Positions 36,705 through 46,499 of a stretch of 64,000 nucleotides of DNA are shown here, one piece after another. Below the pieces are notes generated by a model that worked only from the letters and a program-made list of their open reading frames with translations, was not told the origin of the DNA and did no database searches. Every line of letters begins with the position of its first letter. Position 1 is the stretch's first letter. The stretch comes from Cryobacterium sp. Y50 (GTDB lineage: Bacteria > Actinomycetota > Actinomycetes > Actinomycetales > Microbacteriaceae): contig NZ_PJJM01000105.1 of NCBI RefSeq assembly GCF_002929805.1, positions 62,001 to 126,000 of the forward strand, written 5' to 3'. A program made the position numbers and the translations under genes.

Positions 36705-37907
36705 ATGTCCGAATCGGGCACGCACGACCAGTCCGCGCCGCGGAACATCAGAATGAATGCGAAAGACAGCATGAACGAATTCGAGTTTGAATTCGACTTC
36801 GATCGGCTGCGTCGTCGCCCCGACATCGAGGCTGAGAACTTGTTCGCCGTCGACGCGAGCGATCGGCTCATTCTCGATGAGGCCGCCGGTGCAATCGCCG
36901 CCTACCGCAGCGGCGGAGTCGTCGTGCTCGAGGACCGCTACGGCGCCCTCACCCTCGGCGCAGCCGCGCTGCACGACGCCCGCGGCATTCGCGTTTATCA
37001 AGATGCACTCTCGGGCGAGTACGCGCTTGACAGCAACGCCTCCGGCGTCAATCTGACGGATGCCTACCGCTCCCTTCCACTTGGCGAAGAGCTGCTGAGC
37101 GACGCCCACGTCGTGCTGCTGCAGCTGCCCAAAAGCCTCGACGCCCTCGATGAGATCGCCGGCGCCATCGCCAAATACGCCGCTCCCGACGTCATCGTCT
37201 TCGCCGGCGGCCGCATCAAGCACATGACCGTGAGCATGAACGAGGTGCTGCGCCGCCACTTCGGTGCCCTCAACGTGCGCCCGGCACGCCAGAAGTCCCG
37301 CGTGCTCATCGCCTCTTCGCCACTTGCCACCTCGACGACCGACTGGCCGCACAGCGAAAAGTACGAGGACTTCGACCTCGTGGTGCGCGGCCACGGCGGA
37401 GTGTTCGCCGGAACCAGCATCGACATCGGCACCCGGGCACTGCTCGAGGTACTCGACCGCATGAAGCCCGACGCCGAGCGTGCGATCGATCTCGGCTGCG
37501 GCACCGGCGTGCTCGCTTCGGCTCTCGCGGCGCAGCGACCCCGGCTGCGAGTACTCGCGACGGACCAGTCGGCCGTTGCTGTCGCATCCGCTCGCGCCAC
37601 CGTCGACGCCAACGCGCTCGCCGAGCGGGTCACCGTCGTGCGGGCCGACGGCCTGTCTGGACAAGCGGATGACTCCGCCGACCTAATCCTGCTCAACCCG
37701 CCCTTTCACATTGGAGCGTCCGTGCACGCGGGCCTGGCCGAGAAGCTGTTCATCGACGCGGCACGGGTGCTCGCGCCCGGCGGTGAACTGTGGACGGTCT
37801 GGAATACCCACCTCGGCTACCGCCCGATACTCACCCGCATCGTCGGCTCGACCCGCCAGGTCGGCCGCAACACCAAGTTCACGGTGACGGTGTCAACTGG
37901 TCGCTAG
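36705..37907 (+). CDS. RsmC/RlmG-like class I SAM methyltransferase
   Basis: A 400-aa two-domain enzyme. The N-terminal half (about 20-200) is a degenerate methyltransferase-like domain as in RsmC/RlmG; the C-terminal half has the SAM motif DLGCGTGVLASAL near 262 and the catalytic NPPFHIG near 330, used to methylate an exocyclic amino group of guanine in rRNA. ATG 36705 has a GGGGG site just before it; Met residues 16 and 22 codons on are alternatives. The exact rRNA target cannot be told. Confidence 0.82.
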   Translation: MSESGTHDQSAPRNIRMNAKDSMNEFEFEFDFDRLRRRPDIEAENLFAVDASDRLILDEAAGAIAAYRSGGVVVLEDRYGALTLGAAALHDARGIRVYQDALSGEYALDSNASGVNLTDAYRSLPLGEELLSDAHVVLLQLPKSLDALDEIAGAIAKYAAPDVIVFAGGRIKHMTVSMNEVLRRHFGALNVRPARQKSRVLIASSPLATSTTDWPHSEKYEDFDLVVRGHGGVFAGTSIDIGTRALLEVLDRMKPDAERAIDLGCGTGVLASALAAQRPRLRVLATDQSAVAVASARATVDANALAERVTVVRADGLSGQADDSADLILLNPPFHIGASVHAGLAEKLFIDAARVLAPGGELWTVWNTHLGYRPILTRIVGSTRQVGRNTKFTVTVSTGR

Positions 37908-37967
37908 CCTTTTCGGGGCGGGTGGCTACCGTCCCGTGCTGATCACGGCGACTGCTGACCCAGAGGA

Positions 37968-38561
37968 TCAGGCGTGCACGAGCGGCTCGCCGTTCAGAAT
38001 GTCGAGCTGCCAGGCCGTCGCTCCGTTTGAGTGCGAGTGGTGGTGCTGCACGAGGTTGAGCGACGCATTGCTGATACTGCCGACGGGCTGGTCGAGCGCG
38101 TTTTCGAGGCTTAAGCGAATGAGTGTGCCGTGCGCGACCACGATAATGCGCGCTCCGGGGTGCTCGCGAGCGAGGTCGCGCAGGGCGTCGATGCCTCGTG
38201 CAGCGACGGCCTGCTCGGTCTCGGCACCGTGGAATCCGCCGAGAAAACGCAGGGCATCGAGTTCGGCGCCGGCGCTCAAACCCTCGGCCGGCCCATAGTT
38301 GCGCTCGATCAGTGCAGGGAGGCGACGGACGACGTCGAGGCCGAGTTGCTGACCGATCAGGTCAGCGGTTTCTGCTGCGCGGGAGAGCGGTGACGAGACG
38401 ATGAAATCCCAGTCGTAGCGTTTCAATGCAGCGACGGCATCCGTGGCCTGACTGCGCCCCACGTCGTTGAGGGGGATATCGGTGGCGCCCTGGATGCGCG
38501 CAGCGGCGTTCCAATCGGTCTGGCCGTGGCGGATGAGGGCGAAGGTCGTCGTCGTGGTCAC
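37968..38561 (-). CDS. Histidine phosphatase (phosphoglycerate-mutase-like)
   Basis: A 197-aa protein with RHGQTDWN (catalytic His, residues 11-18), EAEG-type acid region replaced by ERNYGPAEGLSAG, and the second His in VVAHGTLIR. Likely a broad phosphatase. ATG overlaps the end of the preceding membrane-protein gene (ATGA), so the two are cotranscribed. Confidence 0.87.
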   Translation of the reverse strand: MTTTTTFALIRHGQTDWNAAARIQGATDIPLNDVGRSQATDAVAALKRYDWDFIVSSPLSRAAETADLIGQQLGLDVVRRLPALIERNYGPAEGLSAGAELDALRFLGGFHGAETEQAVAARGIDALRDLAREHPGARIIVVAHGTLIRLSLENALDQPVGSISNASLNLVQHHHSHSNGATAWQLDILNGEPLVHA

Positions 38562-39880
38562 CCGTCTATTCTGCCTTGGCCGACTGGGAGTGCGCGCCGC
38601 GCGCCAGCTGCGGCCTTGCGTCCCGCTGCGGCCAGGGCCAATCGCGCCAAAACCAAGACCGACCAGCCCAACAGCACCACGAGCAGCCCGTTGCGGGCGG
38701 TGAGCAGCAGCAGCGAGAACAGGTTACCGTCGATCAAAGGCAGGTAGAAGATCGGAAAGATCAACGTAGTCAGGCCCGCAATGGCCAGCATCAGCACGGC
38801 GGGCGCCCGCCAGATTGCCCAGCTGCGGCCAACGCCGACCGCGACGATCGGCACCAGCCAGAGCATGTATTGTGGCGACCCGACCTTGTTGAAGACGATG
38901 AATGCGCTGACCAGGGACAGGGAACCGAGCAACAGCAGTTCGACGGCATCCGCTTGTCGGCGTTGAGCAATAACCATCAGCACGGAGATGGCTGCGATGG
39001 CGCCGAACATGACCGGTGTCATCAGGGAGGCGACCAGATCGGTTCCGGGGCCGCTCACCTCGCGTGTCGCGATGGAAAAATTTTCGTAGATGACCGTGTC
39101 GTGCTGGCCGAGCGTGGCGAGCCACACCCACGGGGTCGTGACCGGAGCCTCGAGCTGCAGCGCACGGTCAGTCTGTTCGGTGACGAATCCGGTGAGAAAC
39201 TGCCCAGCATCGAGCAGCCAAACAGATGCCGCCACCACCGCCGACAACGCCGCTCCGGTCAACACCACCGTGAGTTTTCGCGACGATACCGTGACGACGG
39301 CGAGGAAAACTGCGGCGGGCCAGACCTTGATCCAGGTGGCGAGGGCCAGCAGGAGTGCGGCGATGATCGGTCGACGCGCCAGCAGCACGAGTCCGACGAT
39401 GACGAGCGGGGCGGTAATTCCTTCCAGGCGCAGCAGCCCGACCGGGCTCAGCAGAAACGAGCAGAGCAACCAGTACCAGGCCGGTTTGAAGCCGCTGCGG
39501 CGGCGTCCCCAGTCGGTCAGGGCTCCGACGGCAACGGCATTGAGCGCTGTCGTCATCAGAAACCAGAGCAGTTGGTAGAGCAGCGGCCCGGCGAGGTTGG
39601 CGACTGCGATCGGCAGCATGGCGCCGATCGGGTACACCCACGCCACATCGAGGCCCTGCCAGAAACCGTTGTCCAGGCCGAGTTCGGCCCATCTTCGGTA
39701 GAGCGGGAGATCGCCGAGTACCCGGCCGGTGAGGATGGTGGGGAGCAGGGCGACGAGAAAGACCGCGTGCAGGCCCAGAAACCCCAGGGCCAGGGTGCGT
39801 GGTCGTTGCAGGGTGAGACGGCGGTTCGGAGTGATCACCCTGGCCAGCCGGGCGTCGACGCGATCGAAGATTGTGGACAT
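38558..39880 (-). CDS. GT87/DUF2029-like polyprenol-dependent glycosyltransferase membrane protein
   Basis: A 440-aa protein with about eleven helices. The first external loop contains GDLPLYRRWAELGL, with the Asp/Tyr pattern of GT-C mannosyltransferases (DUF2029/GT87), and a later loop has FNKVGSPQYMLWLVPI, also typical. It would transfer a sugar from polyprenyl phosphate on the outer face of the membrane. The 160 bp downstream to 40041 hold no gene. Confidence 0.72.
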   Translation of the reverse strand: MSTIFDRVDARLARVITPNRRLTLQRPRTLALGFLGLHAVFLVALLPTILTGRVLGDLPLYRRWAELGLDNGFWQGLDVAWVYPIGAMLPIAVANLAGPLLYQLLWFLMTTALNAVAVGALTDWGRRRSGFKPAWYWLLCSFLLSPVGLLRLEGITAPLVIVGLVLLARRPIIAALLLALATWIKVWPAAVFLAVVTVSSRKLTVVLTGAALSAVVAASVWLLDAGQFLTGFVTEQTDRALQLEAPVTTPWVWLATLGQHDTVIYENFSIATREVSGPGTDLVASLMTPVMFGAIAAISVLMVIAQRRQADAVELLLLGSLSLVSAFIVFNKVGSPQYMLWLVPIVAVGVGRSWAIWRAPAVLMLAIAGLTTLIFPIFYLPLIDGNLFSLLLLTARNGLLVVLLGWSVLVLARLALAAAGRKAAAGARRALPVGQGRIDG

Positions 39881-40040
39881 GAAACCATTTCTACAGCGCA
39901 GGGTGGGGTAGTCGTGGGCAGTCTAGGGGTGGCGAGTGAACTTCTGGTTACGGGTGGTTATTCCCTGGGCCGGGCCCGAAACCAGGTCCACGACAGATCA
40001 TGGGCCCCGTTTTCGGACCCGGGCTTGAAAAGTCGTGCGG

Positions 40041-43000
40041 TTAGGCGAGGAGCTCGCGAATGTCGGCGGCGGTCAGGGCGGTGCCGGCCGGGGCACCATC
40101 GGTCATGACACTCTCGAACAGGCGGGCCTTGGTGGCTTTGAGGGCCATGACCTTCTCCTCGATGGTGTCCTTCGACACCAATCGGTAGACCATGACGTTC
40201 TTGGTCTGGCCGATGCGGTGTACGCGGTCGACGGCCTGCGCCTCGGTTGCCGGGTTCCACCAGGGGTCGAGCAAAATGACGTAGTCGGCTTCGGTTAGGT
40301 TGAGGCCGAATCCGCCGGCCTTGAGACTGATCAGAAAGACCGAGCTCGAGCCCTCCTTGAAGTCGCTGATGGCCTTCGCCCGGTTGCGGGTCTTGCCGTC
40401 GAGGTAGGAATAGCTGATGCCGGCCGCGTCAAGTCGATCGCGTGCCTTGCCGAGGTACTGGGTGAACTGGCTGAAAATGAGGGTGCGATGGCCCTCGGCG
40501 ACGGTGTCTTCGAGCAACTCGAGCAGGGCATCGAGCTTGGTCGAGGGAACGCTGTCGTATTTCTTGTCGTACAGGCTCGCGTCGAGGCTGAGCTGGCGCA
40601 ACATGGTGAGCGAGCGAAAGATCTCGAACCGGTTCGCATTCATGTCCTCGATCAGGCCGAGCACCTTCTGGCGTTCCCGGGCCAGGTGCATGTCGTAGAC
40701 CTTGCGGTGCCGTGGGTGCAGGTCGAGTTCGAGCACCTGCTCCTGCTTCTCTGGCAGGTCGCTGGCAACCTGGGCTTTGGTGCGTCGCAGCATAAACGGA
40801 CGGATGCGGCGGCGCAGCTGCGCGAGACGCTCGCCGTCGGCATCCGTTTCAATGGGCTTGCGGTAGTAGTCGGCGAAGCGGCTGGGGCTCGGGAACAGGC
40901 CCGGCGCGGTAATGGAAAGGAGCGACCACAGCTCCATTAGGTTGTTCTCCATCGGCGTGCCGGTGATGGCGAGCTTGAACGGAGTGCGCAGCCGGCGCGC
41001 GCAGACGTGTGCCTTGCTCTGGTGGTTCTTCACAAACTGTGCTTCGTCGAGCAGCAGCCCGGCCCAGTCCTGGGCGTTGTACTCTTCGAAGTCGAGTCGA
41101 AAGAGCGTGTAGGAGGTGACCACGACATCCGCTTCGCCCAGCACGTCCTGCAGGCTGGAGCCTCGCTTTCCGGCGGTCTGAGTGATGGCGACCGTCGCCA
41201 GGTCGGGAGCGAACCGGGCGCACTCGGTGGCCCAGTTGGAGACGACGCTCGTGGGCGCGACGACGAGGAACGGTTTGCGCACAGTACCGGGCTGCGCGCG
41301 TTCACTGTCGCGGGCGTGGGCGATGAGGGCGATCGCCTGCAGAGTCTTGCCGAGCCCCATGTCGTCGGCGAGTACGCCGCCGAGCTGGTGGTCGTAGAGA
41401 AAGCTGAGCCAGTCGAAACCGGTCTGCTGATAGGCGCGCAGGGTGGCGTGCACGGCTGGCGGGAGCGGGCGTTCGGCGATCGGTGCAGCCTCCGACAGGC
41501 CCTCGACGGCGCTTCGCCAGGTAGCGGCCTGTTCGGCGACCACGCCGAGCAGCTGCAGCTCGTCCCACAGGTCAGCCTGAAAGCGGCTGAGGCCGAGGGT
41601 GCCGGCGTTGTTCTCCTGTAGACCGCGAGCTTCTTCGATCAGGCGTCGCAGCTGCTGCAGTTCCGGCCGGTCGAGGCTGAAATAGGTTCCGCTGTCGAGG
41701 ATCATCAGGTCCTGATCGGTAGCCAGCGCCCGAAACAGGTCGTCGAAGGGAATGTCTTCGCCCTCGATCGATACGGTGACGGCGAGGTCGAACCAGTCGC
41801 GGGTATCGGTGCTTTCGGTGGTGGCGAGGCTGATTACTGGCGCTTCGTCGGCCTCGCGATAGCTGGGCGCGTCGGCCGACACCTGCACGATGACACCTTC
41901 CTCCGTGAGCCGGGGTACGCCTTCACCGAAGAAGGTGATCATGACGGCGCCCTGCAGCCCGGAATGCTCGAGCAGGCGGGCCGTGCTGATCGGCGTGGCT
42001 GGCTGCCAGAGCTGCTCGAACGAGCTGATTGCGCGTTCGACGTTTCGCAGCGTGTTGCTCTCGCAAGTCGCGTCGCGAAAGTGGGTGTCGCCGGGGGTCG
42101 GGCGCAGCGGGTGGCGGTAGAGCACGGGTGCTGGCTCTATTTTACCGGCGTCCTGATCACCTTCGGCAGCGGATGCCGCGCCGATGACCGAGGCGGCTGC
42201 GGCCTGATCGGTGGGCGCGACATACTGCCACTCCCAGGCCAGGGTGATGCGGGCATCCGTTTGGTGGGTGATGGTGAGAGCCAACTGCGGCCGGGCCGTC
42301 TTGGGCAGATCGAACGAAGCGTCGTGGCTGGTCAGCGTGAGTTTTTGCTGAAGAAAAGGGTAGAAGTCGGCGAGAAATGCTGCCTCGTCGTCGGCCGGAA
42401 TGTCGAAGCCGCCGGTCACGGCCAGGGCGCGGATCTCAGAGTTCACCGGGGCCTTGAGCGGGGCGAGGACGAGCTGATTGCCGGTCGCGAGCGGGTCGGC
42501 GGGGGCGGTCCAGGTGTAGGCGCCGTGTGCCGGATCGCCCAGAAATCCAAATTCGACGCCGCGGTGCAGCTTCTCGTTCAGCACGAGCAGCGGGGTCAGC
42601 TGCAGGCCGTCATCGTCCCGCCGAATATCGACCTCGAGCGTGGCGGGCGTGGGGGAGAGGAGAACGAGATTCTGGGCATCCGTGGCGCAGACCAGCGGCA
42701 GACCGCTCAGCTGGGCTTCATGCAGCAGATCCCAGAGGGCCTTGTTCTCGAAGTTGTCGAGGTAGAGCCAGTGGTCGGTGTAGCTGTAATAACGCTGCCC
42801 GGTGGCTGAGAGGGCGTAGAGGGCGTTCAGAATTTTGCGGTGGCCGCGGTTGTAGGTGCCCGGGGTCCAGGACAGGTTGTCCCAGGTGAGGGAGCCGCGA
42901 ATCCACTTGCCCTTCTTGCCCATGACCATGGGGCGTGCGCCAAGGCGGCGCGGTCCCTGGCGGCGGTTTGGGCTGTACGCGGGGTCGAGCAGGTCGAATT

Positions 43001-43514
43001 GCAGCGCGAGGGCCGTGCTCGTGGCTGTCTCGGCGCTGGTCGGCTTCGCGAGCGGCGCCAGGGCTGCGCGCCAGGCCGGAACAGGTGGGCGAATGGGCAC
43101 GACGGGCGCGGGGGTGAGCGGCTGATGCGCGGCCGGCACGAAGGTCGACTCGAAGACGGGGGTGCGGCGGTCACCGATGGCACGCACGTTGGACGCCGCG
43201 CGCTCGGCGTTCAGCTCGGCGGGGGTGCTGCGGCTCGCCAGCAGTAGGGCGGCGACGTGCTTGCAATTGCTGCCCATCGGGCAGGTGCAGGTTCCACTGG
43301 CCCGAACGGCCTGGCCGGCCGCATTGAGGGTGAATGAGATTAGAACGGTGTACGGCTGGGGGCTGGTGCCGCTCACGCGTCCGGTGAGGTGTGTTCCCGA
43401 CGAAGCCCAGGACTGTTCGGTGACGTGTCCGTTGCGGGCGTACCGTTCACCACGCGAGAACGATTGGCTGCCGACGATGCGGGCAATCTCGTGAGTGCTG
43501 AGGGAATGGGCCAT
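40041..43514 (-). CDS. SWIM-domain SNF2-family helicase
   Basis: A 1157-aa Swi2/Snf2 ATPase. SWIM zinc finger near residues 67-80 (CTCP...NCKH), a long middle region, then helicase lobes in the last 480 residues: Walker A DDMGLGKTLQA, LLLDEAQFVKN, and motif VI QAVDRVHRIGQ. The C-terminal helicase lobe ends near the stop. ATG 43514 is chosen as the start of the conserved AHSLSTHEIARI region; an upstream GTG frame adds 11 unlikely residues. It probably remodels DNA-protein complexes. Confidence 0.9.
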   Translation of the reverse strand: MAHSLSTHEIARIVGSQSFSRGERYARNGHVTEQSWASSGTHLTGRVSGTSPQPYTVLISFTLNAAGQAVRASGTCTCPMGSNCKHVAALLLASRSTPAELNAERAASNVRAIGDRRTPVFESTFVPAAHQPLTPAPVVPIRPPVPAWRAALAPLAKPTSAETATSTALALQFDLLDPAYSPNRRQGPRRLGARPMVMGKKGKWIRGSLTWDNLSWTPGTYNRGHRKILNALYALSATGQRYYSYTDHWLYLDNFENKALWDLLHEAQLSGLPLVCATDAQNLVLLSPTPATLEVDIRRDDDGLQLTPLLVLNEKLHRGVEFGFLGDPAHGAYTWTAPADPLATGNQLVLAPLKAPVNSEIRALAVTGGFDIPADDEAAFLADFYPFLQQKLTLTSHDASFDLPKTARPQLALTITHQTDARITLAWEWQYVAPTDQAAAASVIGAASAAEGDQDAGKIEPAPVLYRHPLRPTPGDTHFRDATCESNTLRNVERAISSFEQLWQPATPISTARLLEHSGLQGAVMITFFGEGVPRLTEEGVIVQVSADAPSYREADEAPVISLATTESTDTRDWFDLAVTVSIEGEDIPFDDLFRALATDQDLMILDSGTYFSLDRPELQQLRRLIEEARGLQENNAGTLGLSRFQADLWDELQLLGVVAEQAATWRSAVEGLSEAAPIAERPLPPAVHATLRAYQQTGFDWLSFLYDHQLGGVLADDMGLGKTLQAIALIAHARDSERAQPGTVRKPFLVVAPTSVVSNWATECARFAPDLATVAITQTAGKRGSSLQDVLGEADVVVTSYTLFRLDFEEYNAQDWAGLLLDEAQFVKNHQSKAHVCARRLRTPFKLAITGTPMENNLMELWSLLSITAPGLFPSPSRFADYYRKPIETDADGERLAQLRRRIRPFMLRRTKAQVASDLPEKQEQVLELDLHPRHRKVYDMHLARERQKVLGLIEDMNANRFEIFRSLTMLRQLSLDASLYDKKYDSVPSTKLDALLELLEDTVAEGHRTLIFSQFTQYLGKARDRLDAAGISYSYLDGKTRNRAKAISDFKEGSSSVFLISLKAGGFGLNLTEADYVILLDPWWNPATEAQAVDRVHRIGQTKNVMVYRLVSKDTIEEKVMALKATKARLFESVMTDGAPAGTALTAADIRELLA

Positions 43515-43599
43515 AGGTGGGAGAGCTCCGTAAGAACAAGGGACCAACCTTTATTGTCTCACGCAAGCCTGAGCGGCCAGGCTCACGTCACTTCGCCCT

Positions 43600-43679
43600 C
43601 GCGGCACTCAGTGGAGTTGGCGGCACTCCTAAAACCAGGGACGCCCCGAACTCTAACGAGTGCCGCGACAGTCGGGGCG
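43600..43679. repeat. Inverted and direct repeats between the SNF2 and Lrp genes
   Basis: CGCGGCACTC at 43600-43609 recurs as GGCACTC at 43622 and inverted as GAGTGCCGCG at 43658-43667. CGCCCCGA (43642-43649) pairs with TCGGGGCG (43672-43679). Together they could fold as the terminator of the Lrp gene, which ends at 43685. Confidence 0.5.
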
Positions 43680-43684
43680 GCCAA

Positions 43685-44191
43685 TTAGCCCGCAGCGCCG
43701 GTCGACACGGCGGTTGTGTAGGCTCCGGCGGCGGTGGCCTGCAGCAGGGCGAGGGCTTGCGCCTCGATGTGGGTCTGCAGCACGATCACGCTCGAGGAGC
43801 GCACCACCGTTTGGGTGGCGACGATGAGGTCGAGCACTCGCTGCACGTCGGCGTTCGACCGGGCGACCACCCGGGCGAGCATGTCGCTGTCACCGGAGAC
43901 CGTGTGCAACTCCAGAATCTCGGGAATTCTGGCGAGAGCGGCAACGACAACCGCATGGCCCGAGTCTTGGCGCACGGTGAGTGAGCAGTAGGCGGTGACT
44001 GGGTAGCCGAACTCGCTCGGGTTCAGGGTCGGTGCCCAGGACTTGATCACCCGGCGGCTCATCAGCCGGTCGAGTCGGGCCTGCACCGTAGCCCTGGCCA
44101 CCTTGAGCCGCCGCGAGGCCTCGAGCACCGAGAGCTTCGGCCGCTCGCAGAACAGTGTGACGAGTCGGGCATCCAGCGAGTCGACATCCAT
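43685..44191 (-). CDS. Lrp/AsnC-family transcriptional regulator
   Basis: A 168-aa regulator: HTH about 20-55 (LSVLEASRRLKVARATVQARLDRL) and a RAM ligand domain with HTVSGDSDMLARVVA. Divergent from the dehydrogenase operon at 44384, the arrangement of BkdR/Lrp-type activators that sense branched-chain amino acids. The 192-bp AT-rich gap carries the probable sites. Confidence 0.85.
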   Translation of the reverse strand: MDVDSLDARLVTLFCERPKLSVLEASRRLKVARATVQARLDRLMSRRVIKSWAPTLNPSEFGYPVTAYCSLTVRQDSGHAVVVAALARIPEILELHTVSGDSDMLARVVARSNADVQRVLDLIVATQTVVRSSSVIVLQTHIEAQALALLQATAAGAYTTAVSTGAAG

Positions 44192-44276
44192 GAGCGGGAC
44201 CTTTCGGTGATCCGGTCGGGCATCGGTGCCGCACCGGGTGAATATACCAACTGTATAGTGTTACGTAGAAAATACA

Positions 44277-44297
44277 CACAATTATTCACAGATTGTG
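44277..44297. promoter_or_regulatory. AT-rich inverted repeat between the Lrp and E1alpha genes
   Basis: CACAAT and ATTGTG face each other around nine bases inside an AT-rich stretch (44240-44310), very unlike the GC-rich surroundings. Suitable for Lrp binding and for controlling both divergent promoters. Confidence 0.45.
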
Positions 44298-44383
44298 CAC
44301 TCTAAATGGTCACTGTGGCAGACGCTCGGCAAAGTCACTAGCTTTATTGTAGCCCACCCAGTCAACGATCAGAAGGAGCCAGC

Positions 44384-45487
44384 ATGGCGACTCGCGCCCT
44401 CGACACCCTTCCGCTTCGAGAAACGGATGCCGGTGACCTCACCCCGGATCAGCTGCGCGATCTGTATCGGATCCTGGCGAACGTGCGCCGGCTCGACACC
44501 TCTGCCGTGGCCTGGCAGCGCCAGGGTCTCATTCCCGGCTACGCACCGATGCTCGGCCAGGAGGCAGCCCAGGTCGGTGCCGGCTTCGGCGTCGATAAGA
44601 CCCGGGACTTCGTCTTTCCGACCTACCGCGAGATGGGGGTCGCGTACACCCTGGGCGTGAACATGGTCGGGTACATGTCCACCCACAAAGCCATCTGGCA
44701 TGGCGGGCTCTATGACCCGGTGGCCACCCACTTCGCCCCGTTTCAAGCGGTCGTCGGCGGATCCGTGCTGCACGCGGTCGGCTGGGCGCACGGCCAGACG
44801 CTGAACGGCCAGACGCTGAACGGGACGGCTGCGGCGACTGGCGGCACGGCATCCGCTTCGAAAACCGGTCTCGGCGTGGGCCTGGCCTTTCTCGGCGACG
44901 GCGCGAGCTCGCAGGGTGACGTGCACGAGGCCATGAACTTCGCCGCCATTCTCAAGGCGCCGGTCGTGTTCTTTGTACAGAACAACGGCTGGGCCATCTC
45001 GGTGCCGACCGAACAGCAGGTGGCTGGTGGCTCGGTGGCTGCACGCGCTGCCGGCTACAGCATGCCGGCCGTGCAGGTTGACGGCAACGACGTACTCGCT
45101 GTGCTCGACGCGACCCAGCGCGCTGTCGCCCACGCACGCGCTGGTCTCGGCCCGGTCGTGGTCGAAGCGATGACCTACCGGCGCGGTCCGCACTCCACGA
45201 GCGACGATCCCGGTCGCTACCGCACCCTCGAGGACGAGAAAATCGGCGGCGGCGAAGACCCACTGAGCCGCTTTCGCACGATTCTACTGGCCGAAAAAGT
45301 TGCCGACGCCGCGTTCTTCGCCGAGGCCGACGCGCAAGCCCAGACGCGGGCCGACGAGATTCGCGACGGTGTCGTGGCCCTCACCAGTCGCCCAGGCAGC
45401 GAAATGTTCGACTTCGTTTTTCAAGAATCAACCCCGACACTCGGCGCCCAGGCGCGCCAGTGGAGAGAGGAATCCGAGCATGTCTGA
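44384..45487 (+). CDS. 2-oxoacid dehydrogenase E1 alpha subunit, second locus
   Basis: A 367-aa ThDP enzyme subunit with FLGDGASSQGDVHEAMNF near 168 to QNNGWAISV near 203, and FPTYREMG near 82. An alanine/threonine-rich insert with two 15-bp tandem copies (44792-44821, encoding Gly-Gln-Thr-Leu-Asn twice) interrupts the region before the ThDP motif. AGAAGGAG ribosome site. Its end overlaps the E1beta start by eight bases. Substrate may be a branched-chain 2-oxoacid or acetoin. Confidence 0.87.
   Translation: MATRALDTLPLRETDAGDLTPDQLRDLYRILANVRRLDTSAVAWQRQGLIPGYAPMLGQEAAQVGAGFGVDKTRDFVFPTYREMGVAYTLGVNMVGYMSTHKAIWHGGLYDPVATHFAPFQAVVGGSVLHAVGWAHGQTLNGQTLNGTAAATGGTASASKTGLGVGLAFLGDGASSQGDVHEAMNFAAILKAPVVFFVQNNGWAISVPTEQQVAGGSVAARAAGYSMPAVQVDGNDVLAVLDATQRAVAHARAGLGPVVVEAMTYRRGPHSTSDDPGRYRTLEDEKIGGGEDPLSRFRTILLAEKVADAAFFAEADAQAQTRADEIRDGVVALTSRPGSEMFDFVFQESTPTLGAQARQWREESEHV
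44792..44821 (+). repeat. 15-bp tandem duplication in E1alpha
   Basis: Unit GGCCAGACGCTGAAC at 44792-44806 and 44807-44821; it adds five in-frame codons. Confidence 0.95.
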
Positions 45488-46499
45488 CGTCCTTGAACGC
45501 ATACAGGAGACCCCGCTCCTGCAGCTATCCATGCAGCAGGCCATCAACCGGGCACTCGGTGAGATTCTCGAAGCCGACGACCGCGCCCTCATCTTCGGCG
45601 AAGACGTTGGCGTGCTCGGCGGAGTCTTTCGGGTCACCGACGGGCTGCAGCAGCGCTTCGGCGCGAACCGGGTGTTTGATACCCCCCTCGCAGAATCGGG
45701 CATTCTCGGCACCGCGATTGGTCTGGCCATGGCGGGCTTTCACCCGATTCCCGAGGTGCAGTTCGATGGGTTCGCCTACCCGGCCGTGAACCAGATCATC
45801 ACCCAGCTGGCCCGCATGAACTATCGCAGCCGCGGTACCCTGCCCATGCCGGTGACGCTGCGCGTGCCGAGCTTCGGCGGTATTCGTGCTCCCGAACATC
45901 ACGGTGAAAGCCTCGAATCGCTGTTCGCCCACGTGCCAGGGCTCAAGGTCGTCTCGCCCGCCAACCCGCAGCAGGCCTATCACCTGCTCAAGCACGCCGC
46001 CTCGATGCCCGACCCGGTCATCTTCATGGAGCCCAAGGCTCGCTACTGGAACAAGGCCGGGGTCGACCTGACTGAGAACAGCGCCTCCCTCGAGGGGGCG
46101 GTGATCGCCCGCCCGGGTACGCACGCCACCCTCATCGCCTGGGGCGGCATGGTGTCCCGCTGCTTGCAGGTCGCGGAGCTGGCCGCGGAAGATGGCATCG
46201 AACTCGAGGTGCTCGATTTGCGCTGGCTGAAGCCGATTGACGAAGCGCAGCTGGCGGCATCCGTTTCACGTACCCGTCGCGCTATCGTCGTGCACGAAGG
46301 CCCGCGCACCATTGGCCTCGGTGCCGAGGTCGCCGCGCTCGTGTCGCAGAGCTGCTTCGATACCCTGCGGGCGCCGGTTGAACGGGTGACCGGTTTCGAT
46401 GTACCGTACCCGTCCGGCGATCTCGAGGACGAGTACATCCCGAACATTGATCGAATTCTTTTCGGAGTTCAGCGAGTATTGGAGTACCGCCGTGGCTGA
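45480..46499 (+). CDS. 2-oxoacid dehydrogenase E1 beta subunit, second locus
   Basis: A 339-aa subunit starting MSDVLERIQETP. It contains FGEDVGVLGGVFRVTDGL near 41, DTPLAESGILGT and, at the C-terminus, TGFDVPYPSGDLEDEYIP. ATG 45480 lies inside the E1alpha end; upstream codons in frame are E1alpha shadow. Its TGA overlaps the GTG of the lipoyl gene. Very similar to bkdB at 5067. Confidence 0.9.
   Translation: MSDVLERIQETPLLQLSMQQAINRALGEILEADDRALIFGEDVGVLGGVFRVTDGLQQRFGANRVFDTPLAESGILGTAIGLAMAGFHPIPEVQFDGFAYPAVNQIITQLARMNYRSRGTLPMPVTLRVPSFGGIRAPEHHGESLESLFAHVPGLKVVSPANPQQAYHLLKHAASMPDPVIFMEPKARYWNKAGVDLTENSASLEGAVIARPGTHATLIAWGGMVSRCLQVAELAAEDGIELEVLDLRWLKPIDEAQLAASVSRTRRAIVVHEGPRTIGLGAEVAALVSQSCFDTLRAPVERVTGFDVPYPSGDLEDEYIPNIDRILFGVQRVLEYRRG

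Noticed and set aside
38576-40108. 510-aa frame opposite the GT87-like gene
   Set aside because: Composition is Gln/Arg/Gly-rich and shows no domain, while the minus strand encodes a clear membrane protein.
46399-46491. N-terminal extension of the lipoyl protein
   Set aside because: The frame extends 31 codons upstream but those bases encode the C-terminus of E1beta in another frame, and the GTG at 46492 begins the conserved lipoyl fold.
44384-46499. Pyruvate dehydrogenase rather than branched-chain/acetoin type
   Set aside because: Actinobacteria normally use a single-chain AceE-type E1 for pyruvate; the two-subunit E1 and the split E2 favour another 2-oxoacid or acetoin, although sequence alone does not settle it.
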